Under the pieces are notes generated by a model. The model saw nothing but the letters and a program-made list of their open reading frames with translations, had not been told where the DNA came from and ran no database searches. Both the position numbers and the translations under genes were made by a program. Below are positions 1 to 5,629 of a stretch of 9,118 nt of DNA, piece after piece. How positions within the stretch are numbered: position 1 is the stretch's first letter; each line of letters opens with the position of its first letter. This DNA comes from an uncultured Clostridia bacterium (GTDB lineage: Bacteria; Bacillota; Clostridia; Christensenellales; UBA1242), in NCBI GenBank assembly GCA_937900575.1, contig CALCEI010000109.1:1-9118 (forward strand), given 5' to 3'.

Positions 1-187
1 CATCATAAATATTAAATCCACATCTTAAACACGCAAAAATAAAATTTAATTTTGCCTGCTTGTTAAATTCATTTTCATAAAAACTTCTGTTTATGTACGG
101 TAAAGTTGGGGTACGCTTTCCAGCAGTTGGTGGATTTAATCCATGTTCGTCATTTGCTCCAATTAAAAAATCATTTGCATTTGCCAT
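1..187 (-). CDS. N-acetylmuramoyl-L-alanine amidase, partial (N-terminal 62 residues)
   Basis: The visible N-terminus reads MANANDFLIGANDEHG and then NPPTAGKRTP, followed about 11 residues later by YENEFN. This matches the start of the zinc-dependent Amidase_3 fold, in which the His of an HG motif (here H15) and a Glu a few residues before an Asn (here E38 with N42) bind zinc; the TxGKRxP stretch is typical of endolysin-like amidases. Such enzymes cut the bond between N-acetylmuramic acid and L-alanine in peptidoglycan. The start ATG at 187-185 has a GAGGTG ribosome site just upstream. There is no signal peptide: the catalytic domain begins at once, as in phage endolysins or amidases released by another route. 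The C-terminal part, with the last zinc His and catalytic Glu, lies outside the window. The family call rests on a short stretch, so a related hydrolase is possible. Confidence 0.6.
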   Translation of the reverse strand, partial: MANANDFLIGANDEHGLNPPTAGKRTPTLPYINRSFYENEFNKQAKLNFIFACLRCGFNIYD

Positions 188-216
188 TTTCACCTCATAA
201 TGTTTTATGAAGTTTT

Positions 217-222
217 AGCATA
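217..222 (-). promoter_or_regulatory. Possible -10 element (TATGCT) for the amidase gene
   Basis: On the minus strand TATGCT lies 30 nt upstream of the amidase ATG, matching 4 of 6 positions of TATAAT, with very AT-rich DNA further upstream but no clear -35 hexamer. The same hexamer serves as the best -10 candidate upstream of spo0A. The remaining intergenic DNA (about 223-296) is nearly pure A/T with no recognisable gene. This is inference from spacing and resemblance only. Confidence 0.25.
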
Positions 223-296
223 TTTTGTTAATGCAAAAAATAAAAAAATAAATATTTAAAAATATATAAAAAAATTAATTAAAAATTATTTAAATT

Positions 297-325
297 AAAA
301 AATCCACATTTTTTGTGGATTTTTT
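297..325 (-). terminator. Rho-independent terminator ending the hisS-hydrogenase-HD operon
   Basis: A 12-bp perfect inverted repeat (arms 297-308 and 314-325, 5-nt loop) with GC-containing core TCCACA/TGTGGA and A/T flanks lies 2 nt beyond the stop codon of the HD-domain gene. Read on the minus strand the stem ends in a run of T. The symmetric A and T tracts would let it work in both directions. Confidence 0.85.
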
Positions 326-327
326 TA

Positions 328-918
328 TTATTTTTCATCTAAATAAGTTGCTTCGTAATCTGAAATGTGTAAAAGCACTGCCGTTGGGAACATATTAAAT
401 GCAGTCGACAAATCGTCGCCACACTGTGCCCTTGGGTCAAAACCACCCATGTGCCAATTTATTGCCATTGCTTCTTCTCTTGTTAAACGAATGTATCCAT
501 TAATTATATAAACGGATTTTTCACCGTGTCCATAAGGAAGTGTATTATTATAAGCATAATAAGGCACTTGCACCCATTGACCATCAATCTTTTGATTTCT
601 GTAATCCACAGTATATGTGTTCATTTTGCAGACATCGTGCAACAAACCCATAATGGCAATACTTTCATCACTTACGACGTCGGCGTATTTGTCGCCATAT
701 TCTGCAACAATGTTTTTCTTTAATCTGTTGTAAACGTTTAAAGAATGAACGGCAAGCCCACCTTCAAACGCACAATGACGTCTGCCAGATGCTGGAGCAG
801 TAAAGAAATCGGAATTATTTTCTAAATAATCCAACAATTTATCTGCGCCTTCCCTTTTAATATATTTATTATAAATTTCAATAAATTCTTTTTTTACTTC
901 TTCAACGGATTTTTCCAT
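328..918 (-). CDS. Stand-alone HD-domain phosphohydrolase
   Basis: This 196-residue protein is essentially one HD domain. The metal-binding set is visible in order: H58 (in GLAVHS), H94-D95 (LLHDVCK), H131 (GHGEKS), H156 (INWHMGG) and D187 (HISDYE). HD proteins are metal-dependent phosphohydrolases that act on nucleotides or nucleic acids. The RRHCAFEGGLAVHS segment resembles the HD part of YhaM-type 3'-5' exoribonucleases, but the N-terminal OB-fold of YhaM is absent, so substrate and reaction cannot be stated. It is the last gene of the operon, 12 bp after the hydrogenase gene, with a GGGGGA ribosome site before the ATG. No membrane segment or signal peptide is seen. The domain call is secure; the function is unknown. 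Confidence 0.85.
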   Translation of the reverse strand: MEKSVEEVKKEFIEIYNKYIKREGADKLLDYLENNSDFFTAPASGRRHCAFEGGLAVHSLNVYNRLKKNIVAEYGDKYADVVSDESIAIMGLLHDVCKMNTYTVDYRNQKIDGQWVQVPYYAYNNTLPYGHGEKSVYIINGYIRLTREEAMAINWHMGGFDPRAQCGDDLSTAFNMFPTAVLLHISDYEATYLDEK

Positions 919-930
919 AATTCCCCCAAA

Positions 931-2241
931 TTATCTTTTGCTGTATGTTGTATGTAATAATTTTTTTGCTTTTTCACTTAAAGGTTTAATCAAATATTCG
1001 TCATAAACATTTTTAATTATAGGATTTTTGTAACTTGCTCTGATGCTTGTACCTGCATCTTTATTATATAGCCCTTCAGCACGTTTTTCAGCATTAATTG
1101 CATATGCTTTATCACTTCTTGGTTGACCGCCACCACCAACACACCCGTTTGGACAAGCCATAACTTCAATAAGGTCGTAGCCGAATTTGTTTAAATCTTG
1201 CAAAACTTCTCTTGCATTAGATGTTCCACAAACCACGCAAACATTAACAGTTACTTTTTTAAGGTCCACATTTGCAGTTTTTATATTTTTAAAACCACGC
1301 AATGCTTCAAATTTAAAGAAATCTGCCGGTGCGTCTTCATTGTTTAACAAATAATATGCTGTACGCAAAACTGCTTCAGTAACTCCACCACTTGCACCAA
1401 AAATTGTGCCAGCACCACTGCCTGTTGGAAAGAAGGAATCAAATTCACAATCTTTAAGTTCTGCAAAATTAATGCCTTTGTTTTCACATAAACGACCAAG
1501 TTCTCTTACGCTTACAACTAAATCTGTGTTTGAGCCATAGTTATCTCTTAACTCTGGACGTTTAATTTCAAATTTCTTTGCAACACATGGTGTAATTGCC
1601 ACAACAAACAATTCTTCTGGTTTAAGCCCAACTTTATCTGCAAAATAAGATTTTATTAAACTTGCTTGCATTGAAATTGGACTTTTGCAACTTGAAATGT
1701 TGCCAATATATTGTGGATAAAATTGTTCGACAAATTTAACCCATGCAGGACAACAACTTGTGAACATTGGTAAAATTTTTTTGTTGTTTAATCTTTCCAA
1801 AAATTCGCTTGTTTCTTCCATTACAGTCAGGTCTGCACCAGAGGTAACATCAAAAACATAATCGATGCCAAGTTGTTTTAATAATGCAACGGCCTTGCCT
1901 GCAACAAATTCCCCAGCAGAAAAGCCAAACAATTCGCCCAAAGAAACACGAACTGCAGGGCTTATTATTGCCACAACTTTTTTCTTTGGATTATTAACTG
2001 CGTCCATCATTTCGTCTGCATCGTCTTGTTCGGTTATTGCACCAACAGGACAAGCATTTGCACATTGCCCACAGTTAATGCAAATTTCGTCTTCTGCATC
2101 ATATTCGCCGTAACCAGAAACACCCATTTGCTTTTTGCAAATATCTTTGCATCTGCCACATAAAACACACTTGTTTTCATGTCTTCTTATGCTTGGGTTA
2201 TTGTGTGCAATGCATACGCGAACTTCTGCGTATTTATCCAT
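931..2241 (-). CDS. [FeFe] hydrogenase with two N-terminal [4Fe-4S] clusters
   Basis: This 436-residue enzyme interconverts protons plus electrons and H2, most likely in the cytoplasm with ferredoxin as partner. Two cluster motifs lead the protein (C25/C28/C31/C35 and C54/C57/C60/C64), followed by the H-cluster domain: L1 TSCCPAW (161-167, with proton-relay C163 and ligand C164), L2 TPCVAKKFE (217-225, ligand C219, K222) and L3 EVMACPNGCVGGGGQP (359-374, ligands C363 and C367). The relay glutamates E143 and E146 are present at the spacing seen in Clostridium pasteurianum CpI. L2 begins with Thr where classical group A enzymes have Met, and the length and N-terminus fit the smaller, so-called group B clostridial enzymes. 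It starts 15 bp after hisS with an AAAGGAG site. No HydEFG maturation genes are in the window. Confidence 0.93.
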   Translation of the reverse strand: MDKYAEVRVCIAHNNPSIRRHENKCVLCGRCKDICKKQMGVSGYGEYDAEDEICINCGQCANACPVGAITEQDDADEMMDAVNNPKKKVVAIISPAVRVSLGELFGFSAGEFVAGKAVALLKQLGIDYVFDVTSGADLTVMEETSEFLERLNNKKILPMFTSCCPAWVKFVEQFYPQYIGNISSCKSPISMQASLIKSYFADKVGLKPEELFVVAITPCVAKKFEIKRPELRDNYGSNTDLVVSVRELGRLCENKGINFAELKDCEFDSFFPTGSGAGTIFGASGGVTEAVLRTAYYLLNNEDAPADFFKFEALRGFKNIKTANVDLKKVTVNVCVVCGTSNAREVLQDLNKFGYDLIEVMACPNGCVGGGGQPRSDKAYAINAEKRAEGLYNKDAGTSIRASYKNPIIKNVYDEYLIKPLSEKAKKLLHTTYSKR

Positions 2242-2256
2242 AATTTCTCCTTTGTA

Positions 2257-3504
2257 CTAAACCAAATGTTTAACTTCTTTTCCTTCAACGTAGTCTTTAT
2301 ATGATGTTACATAACTTGCAACCAACATTATTTTTTCGTAAAAACTTTTCATGTTTTTTGGGCGAGCAAATAAACTTACATTGTATTTTGCCATTAAAGT
2401 TTTCTTTGCTTCAAACACTTTTACAATATCATCATCTTCGTCATAAAGCAAAGCCAAACTTGGCTTGGAACCAAACTCTGCGTTGCGTTCTTTCAAAAGC
2501 ATTGTAACTGGTTCAAATCCAATACTTACACCAACTGCAGGAGCATCAACCCCTGTGATTTTACCAATCATGGCATCGTATCTTCCGCCACCACCAATTG
2601 CACCATTAAAGCCGTCTGTATAGAATTCATAAACGGTACCCGTATAATAACCTTGACCACGAACAATGGAAATATCAAACACAATGTTGTGTTTGTTACC
2701 TGTTAAAGTTTTTAATGTTGAAATTAAATATTCAAGTTCTTCAACGGTAGATTTTTCCACCGCATAATTTGTTGCAACACTTAAACCTTTTTCTTGAATA
2801 TTGTTGATAATGTCAACCAAATTGTTAATTTTGTCTGCGTCGAAACCTTTTTCTATAAGTTCCATCATAACGCCGGTTACAGAAATTTTATCAATCTTGT
2901 CCAACGTTACACAAACCGTGTTTATATCTGCTTCTGTAAATCCTGCAAAAAGCACAAGTTGATTTAAAAGTTTTCTGTTGTTGATTTTTAAGGTTAAATT
3001 CTCAAAGCCTAGTTCAACATAAGTGTCAACAGCAGTTTTTAAAAGTTCCAATTCTGCGTTAATGGATTTATCGCCAATAACATCAATATCACATTGCAAA
3101 AATTGTCTGTTTCTGCCACGTTGTGGACGTTCTGCTCTAAACACATTGTCAATTTGAATTGACTTAAAAGGTGTTGGCAATTTTTCTCTGTTGTTGGAAT
3201 AAAACCTTGCAAGTGGCACGGTTAAATCGTATCTTAAACCTTCTTCAACAATATCTTGTTCGGTTAAATTTTCTTTTGTTAAATCTAACTTTTCGCCACG
3301 TTTGATTGTTTTAAAAATTAATTTAAGATTATCTCCACCATCACTGCTGTTAAGATATTCCAAACTTTCCAAAATTGGCGTGGAAATAATATTATAACCA
3401 TTGTTTTGATAGTTGGTTAAAATTTTGTGCTTTACAATTTCTCTAATTCTTGCTTCTTGTGGCAAATAATCATACGTACCACGAATTGGATTATAAGTTT
3501 TCAT
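2257..3504 (-). CDS. hisS: Histidyl-tRNA synthetase (class II), motif 3 Arg replaced by Pro
   Basis: This 415-residue protein aligns along the HisRS catalytic core: RGTYDYLP near the start, motif 1 around P43, motif 2 FRAERPQRGRNRQF (122-135), the histidine-specific motif VRGQGYYTG (281-289, keeping R282), GGGRYD (305-310) and motif 3 VGVSIGFEPVTMLL (324-337). HisRS charges tRNA-His in two ATP-using steps. Two oddities: motif 3 normally ends in Glu/Asp-Arg, and here the Arg is Pro (P332, codon CCA); and the anticodon-binding domain (about 347-415) stops soon after EVKHL, leaving it about 20 residues shorter than usual. The histidine motif argues against HisZ, as does the lack of his biosynthesis neighbours. 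First gene of its operon; an AGGAG site lies 5 nt before the ATG. The family is certain, full charging activity less so. Confidence 0.88.
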   Translation of the reverse strand: MKTYNPIRGTYDYLPQEARIREIVKHKILTNYQNNGYNIISTPILESLEYLNSSDGGDNLKLIFKTIKRGEKLDLTKENLTEQDIVEEGLRYDLTVPLARFYSNNREKLPTPFKSIQIDNVFRAERPQRGRNRQFLQCDIDVIGDKSINAELELLKTAVDTYVELGFENLTLKINNRKLLNQLVLFAGFTEADINTVCVTLDKIDKISVTGVMMELIEKGFDADKINNLVDIINNIQEKGLSVATNYAVEKSTVEELEYLISTLKTLTGNKHNIVFDISIVRGQGYYTGTVYEFYTDGFNGAIGGGGRYDAMIGKITGVDAPAVGVSIGFEPVTMLLKERNAEFGSKPSLALLYDEDDDIVKVFEAKKTLMAKYNVSLFARPKNMKSFYEKIMLVASYVTSYKDYVEGKEVKHLV

Positions 3505-3525
3505 GTTTGCTCCTATTCAACACCT

Positions 3526-3555
3526 ATTATAATTCATAAATCTGCGTAAAGTCAA
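3526..3555 (-). promoter_or_regulatory. Sigma-A promoter of the hisS-hydrogenase-HD operon
   Basis: On the minus strand there is TTGACT (3555-3550), an 18-nt spacer and a perfect TATAAT (3531-3526). Transcription would begin near 3519, leaving a leader of only about 15 nt, which holds the AGGAG ribosome site of hisS. No T-box or other leader structure fits in that space, so hisS is probably not under T-box control. Confidence 0.7.
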
Positions 3556-3571
3556 ACAATTAAAGCATAAG

Positions 3572-3594
3572 AAAAAATACCCATAAGGGTATTT
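3572..3594 (-). terminator. Rho-independent terminator of veg
   Basis: An 8-bp perfect stem (AAATACCC 3575-3582, GGGTATTT 3587-3594, loop ATAA) overlaps the veg stop codon and on the minus strand is followed by a run of T (3577-3572). It separates veg from the hisS promoter. Confidence 0.8.
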
Positions 3595-3832
3595 AATCTT
3601 TTAAAATCTTAACTTCTCCACACAAAATATCGTTGTAGGAATACGTGTTTATGCTTTCCATTTGCTCGCCCAAAGACTTAACTGTAAACACGCTTGCGTA
3701 AACATTTTCTATGGTCGCCCTAAAACTACTAACTTTTCGCCTGCCCCTGTTTATCTTTAAATTAACAGGTTGTCCCTTCAGTTCTAAAATCTTTTGTTTT
3801 ATATTTTCAACTGTGTTTGGCATCTTTTTCAT
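3593..3832 (-). CDS. veg: Veg family protein
   Basis: This 79-residue protein matches Veg (DUF1021) over its whole length: the INRGRRKVSSFRATIENVYA segment (27-46) followed by SVFTVK and then SYNDILCGEV (64-73), as in the GRRK...YPSVF...SYSYADIL pattern of Bacillus subtilis Veg. Veg is a small, highly expressed cytoplasmic protein of Bacillota with an SH3-like fold; in B. subtilis it stimulates biofilm gene expression by opposing SinR, and whether it does so in Clostridia is not known to me. The ATG at 3832 is preferred over the in-frame ATG three codons later because a GGGGTG ribosome site sits 4 nt upstream. The gene stands alone between two terminators with its own candidate promoter. Confidence 0.9.
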   Translation of the reverse strand: MKKMPNTVENIKQKILELKGQPVNLKINRGRRKVSSFRATIENVYASVFTVKSLGEQMESINTYSYNDILCGEVKILKD

Positions 3833-3857
3833 ATTTCACCCCAAACAATGTTCGCCA

Positions 3858-3886
3858 AAAATAAAAGTTTTAAACCACTGTGCCAA
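3858..3886 (-). promoter_or_regulatory. Candidate sigma-A promoter of veg
   Basis: The minus strand carries TTGGCA (3886-3881, 5 of 6 to consensus), a 17-nt spacer and TATTTT (3863-3858, 4 of 6). It lies just after the terminator of the preceding gene and gives a leader of about 18 nt containing the ribosome site, so the placement makes sense. Confidence 0.5.
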
Positions 3887-3894
3887 AATCCAAC

Positions 3895-3925
3895 AAAAAA
3901 ACCAGCGAAATGCTGGTTATTTTTT
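3895..3925 (-). terminator. Rho-independent terminator of the zinc-ribbon/acidic-tail gene
   Basis: A 7-bp stem (AACCAGC 3900-3906, GCTGGTT 3912-3918, 5-nt loop) follows directly on the stop codon; on the minus strand it runs into seven T (3901-3895). Confidence 0.8.
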
Positions 3926-4466
3926 ATAAGTCATCATCGTCGTCTTCGTCATCATCATCGTCGTCTTCGTCGTCTTCATCTTCCTCGTCATCTTCGTCGT
4001 CGTCAAGCATATCCAAATCTAAGTCTTCGTCGTCTTCGCTTGCTGCATCGGCAAGGTCTTTTTCCATATCTTCGTCAAATTCAAAGCCTTCCACAACGCC
4101 TGAAGAATCTTCCAATTCGCTGGAATCATAAACGTCATCAGTCAAGCCATCTTCGTCCTCTTCGCTATCTTCGTGGCTTTCATCATCATCAATATATTTG
4201 TGCCAATCGTCAATTTCCTTGTCTTCACGCTCATCGTCTGGTGCAATGCCCATTTCTTGACGGCAACTTTCACAAATTTCTTCATCGTTTTGCACAAAGT
4301 TAATTTTGCAAATTGGGCAAAGTTCCAAATCTCCAATATCGTCTTCTCCACCCTTAATAAGTTTCATTTCCTTTTTGCAAACGTTACAATACTTGTCTGC
4401 TTTTTTAATATAATTTAATTCACACCTTGGGCACAAAATCCACACAGGTTTGGTTACTTTTGGCAT
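3924..4466 (-). CDS. Double zinc-ribbon protein with extreme acidic C-terminal tail
   Basis: I do not recognise a named family. The 180-residue protein has two short zinc-ribbon-like modules, each with two CxxC pairs: C12/C15 with C27/C30, and C50/C53 with C65/C68. From about residue 76 it becomes strongly acidic, and residues 155-179 are 25 Asp or Glu in a row, ended by a single Leu. No membrane segment or signal peptide is seen. Zinc ribbons often bind nucleic acid or protein, and long acidic tails can act as nucleic-acid mimics or bind basic partners, so a chaperone or transcription-associated role is possible but is inference. The acidic tail recalls RNA polymerase delta (RpoE), but the delta N-terminal domain is missing. 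The ATG has a GGAGG site 7 nt upstream. It is its own transcription unit between spo0A and veg. Confidence 0.75.
   Translation of the reverse strand: MPKVTKPVWILCPRCELNYIKKADKYCNVCKKEMKLIKGGEDDIGDLELCPICKINFVQNDEEICESCRQEMGIAPDDEREDKEIDDWHKYIDDDESHEDSEEDEDGLTDDVYDSSELEDSSGVVEGFEFDEDMEKDLADAASEDDEDLDLDMLDDDEDDEEDEDDEDDDDDDEDDDDDL
3930..4004 (-). repeat. GAN trinucleotide repeat coding the Asp/Glu run
   Basis: Twenty-five consecutive codons are GAT, GAC, GAA or GAG (seen on the plus strand as TCA/TCG/TTC/CTC triplets). The mix of codons means it is an imperfect microsatellite. Such tracts can change length by slippage or recombination, altering tail charge without breaking the frame because the unit is 3 nt. 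Confidence 0.85.
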
Positions 4467-4487
4467 AGTGCTACCTCCATAATCGTT

Positions 4488-4493
4488 AGTATA
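4488..4493 (-). promoter_or_regulatory. Possible -10 element (TATACT) of the zinc-ribbon gene
   Basis: TATACT (5 of 6 to TATAAT) lies 22 nt upstream of the ATG on the minus strand, after the spo0A terminator. No good -35 hexamer is seen at the right distance. Confidence 0.35.
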
Positions 4494-4509
4494 TTGTAAT
4501 CATAAAAAT

Positions 4510-4559
4510 AAAAAAAGTCCACTAAAATTTAAAAATTTTTTAATTTTTTAAATGTGGAC
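4510..4559 (-). terminator. Rho-independent terminator of spo0A
   Basis: GTCCAC (4517-4522) pairs with GTGGAC (4554-4559); the A/T-only interior can extend the stem imperfectly. On the minus strand the structure is followed by seven T (4516-4510), and it starts 18 nt after the spo0A stop. Confidence 0.7.
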
Positions 4560-4577
4560 AATTTTATTACTGAAATT

Positions 4578-5324
4578 TTAAGCACCTTCAATAAGCATTT
4601 TGTCTGCAACCAAAGCAATAAATTCGCCGTTTGTTGGCTTTTCATTACTTGAATAAACTTTGATGCCAAAAAGGTTATTTATGTTTTCAATTTTGCCTCT
4701 GTTCCAAGCCACTTCAATTGCGTGTCTTATTGCACGTTCAACCTTGGAAGCGCTTGTATCATACTTTTCTGCAATTGTTGGGTACAATTTTTTGGTTATG
4801 GAATTAATGATTTCTGGGTTGGCAATTGCAAGTTTGATTGCTTCACGCAAGAATTGGTAACCTTTGATGTGTGCAGGAATGCCAACAGTAATAAATATGT
4901 TGGTTATCTTTTCTTCCAAATGATTGGTTTGTTTGTTGTAAACCAAATTTCCACCATTTGTGCTTGGAGCAACAATATCTGCAATTCTTTCTTTTAATGT
5001 CAAAACATCAAAAGGTTTAATGCAATAATACTTTGCGCCAGAAGAAATTGCTTTGTTGATAAATCCGTCCATTGAAAGTGAAGATTGCACAACAATGTTT
5101 GAGCGAGTACCTTTAACACTTTCCAAAACTTTAAAACCATCACAACCGGCCAACACAATATCCATAACAACCACGTCTGGTTCTCTGTCTTTTATTAGGC
5201 CAATAAGTTCTTCGCCTGAAGAAGTTGTTGCTAAAATTTCATAATTGTCCTCGGTAAAATTTTTAACCATTTCGCTTAACGTATTTTGGTCTTCATCTGC
5301 TAGTACAATAGTTTGTTTTTTCAT
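4578..5324 (-). CDS. spo0A: Spo0A, sporulation master response regulator
   Basis: The 248-residue protein has a receiver domain (about 1-120) and a Spo0A C-terminal DNA-binding domain (about 138-244). Receiver residues are present: acidic pocket D10/E11/D12, phosphoacceptor D55, and K103-P104 in YYCIKPF. The usual MPxxDG after the Asp is changed to LAGCDG. The C-terminal half is very close to the canonical one: IPAHIKGYQFLREAI, then SKVERAIRHAIEVAW (193-207, the recognition-helix region), LFGIKV (218-223, sigma-A contact area) and KPTNGEFIALVADK. Phosphorylated Spo0A binds 0A boxes and turns on entry into sporulation. The linker is short, making the protein about 20 residues smaller than in Bacillus. 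A GAGGAG site precedes the ATG. The usual neighbour spoIVB is absent; instead sipL lies divergently upstream. Confidence 0.97.
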   Translation of the reverse strand: MKKQTIVLADEDQNTLSEMVKNFTEDNYEILATTSSGEELIGLIKDREPDVVVMDIVLAGCDGFKVLESVKGTRSNIVVQSSLSMDGFINKAISSGAKYYCIKPFDVLTLKERIADIVAPSTNGGNLVYNKQTNHLEEKITNIFITVGIPAHIKGYQFLREAIKLAIANPEIINSITKKLYPTIAEKYDTSASKVERAIRHAIEVAWNRGKIENINNLFGIKVYSSNEKPTNGEFIALVADKMLIEGA

Positions 5325-5340
5325 ATTCTCCTCTTTTTAT

Positions 5341-5356
5341 GTTTTTCGCGAAACAC
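5341..5356. promoter_or_regulatory. Palindrome TTTCGCGAAA in the probable spo0A leader, possible operator
   Basis: The core at 5344-5353 is a perfect 10-bp palindrome; extended to 5341-5356 (GTTTTTCGCGAAACAC) it is a 16-bp repeat with one mismatched pair. It lies 20 bp from the spo0A start and just downstream of the candidate -10, where a bound repressor could block transcription. CGCG stands out in such A/T-rich DNA. I cannot match it to a known regulator. Confidence 0.45.
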
Positions 5357-5367
5357 GGGTCAATACT

Positions 5368-5376
5368 AGCATAACA
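5368..5376 (-). promoter_or_regulatory. Candidate extended -10 promoter of spo0A
   Basis: The minus strand reads TGTTATGCT, that is TG, one base, then TATGCT: an extended -10 with no convincing -35. Transcription would start near 5361 and give a leader of about 36 nt that contains the TTTCGCGAAA palindrome. I found no sigma-H pattern in this region. Confidence 0.4.
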
Positions 5377-5450
5377 GCACGCATTAACAAAAAAGAAAAT
5401 TAAAGGTTTTTGCGTAAATTTAAAAAATTATTTACATTTAAAAATTAAAA

Positions 5451-5457
5451 TGTCGAA
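5451..5457 (+). promoter_or_regulatory. 0A box (Spo0A-binding site)
   Basis: TGTCGAA is a perfect match to the 0A box core. It lies 127 bp upstream of spo0A and 183 bp upstream of sipL. The DNA-recognition helix of the Spo0A encoded here is essentially canonical, so the protein should see the same core. A role in spo0A autoregulation is the natural inference; a single 7-bp match can arise by chance. Confidence 0.5.
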
Positions 5458-5572
5458 ATTGAAAATCTCATTAAATCTTTTTGGTGTTTTTAGTGAAATT
5501 GTATGTTTGTTGACTTAAAATTTTTAATAACATCACAATATGAAAATTTGTTTATATTTTTATTTTAAATTG

Positions 5573-5601
5573 GCATATACAAAATCCGTTCGGCATATTT
5601 T
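5573..5601 (+). promoter_or_regulatory. sipL: Candidate sigma-E promoter of sipL
   Basis: GCATATA (5573-5579), a 14-nt spacer and CATATTTT (5594-5601) resemble the B. subtilis sigma-E pattern KMATATT-N13-15-CATACANT at most positions. Transcription would start near 5608, with a leader of about 32 nt that includes the AGGAGG site. Mother-cell sigma-E control is what is known for sipL in Clostridioides difficile. Confidence 0.5.
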
Positions 5602-5629
5602 ATATTGATTCATTATAGATTATTTTGTT

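Noticed and set aside
223..296. A/T-rich stretch as a possible replication origin or attachment site
   Set aside because: No DnaA boxes, direct repeats or tRNA end are seen; it is ordinary A/T-rich intergenic DNA beside a terminator.
1725..1735. TTCGACA (0A box on the other strand) within the hydrogenase gene
   Set aside because: It lies deep in coding sequence with no promoter nearby; a 7-bp match is expected by chance.
2257..3504. HisZ (ATP phosphoribosyltransferase regulatory subunit) in place of HisRS
   Set aside because: The histidine-specific RGQGYYTG motif and full motif 2 are kept, the length is that of HisRS, and no histidine biosynthesis genes are adjacent, although the motif 3 change leaves some doubt about activity.
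3880..4131. Plus-strand open frame with a long run of serine
   Set aside because: It is the reverse reading of the GAN repeat that codes the acidic tail; it has no ribosome site, and the minus-strand frame has zinc-ribbon motifs, a start site and a terminator.
3924..4466. RNA polymerase delta subunit (RpoE)
   Set aside because: Only the acidic tail is shared; the N-terminal half has zinc-ribbon cysteines instead of the delta winged-helix domain.
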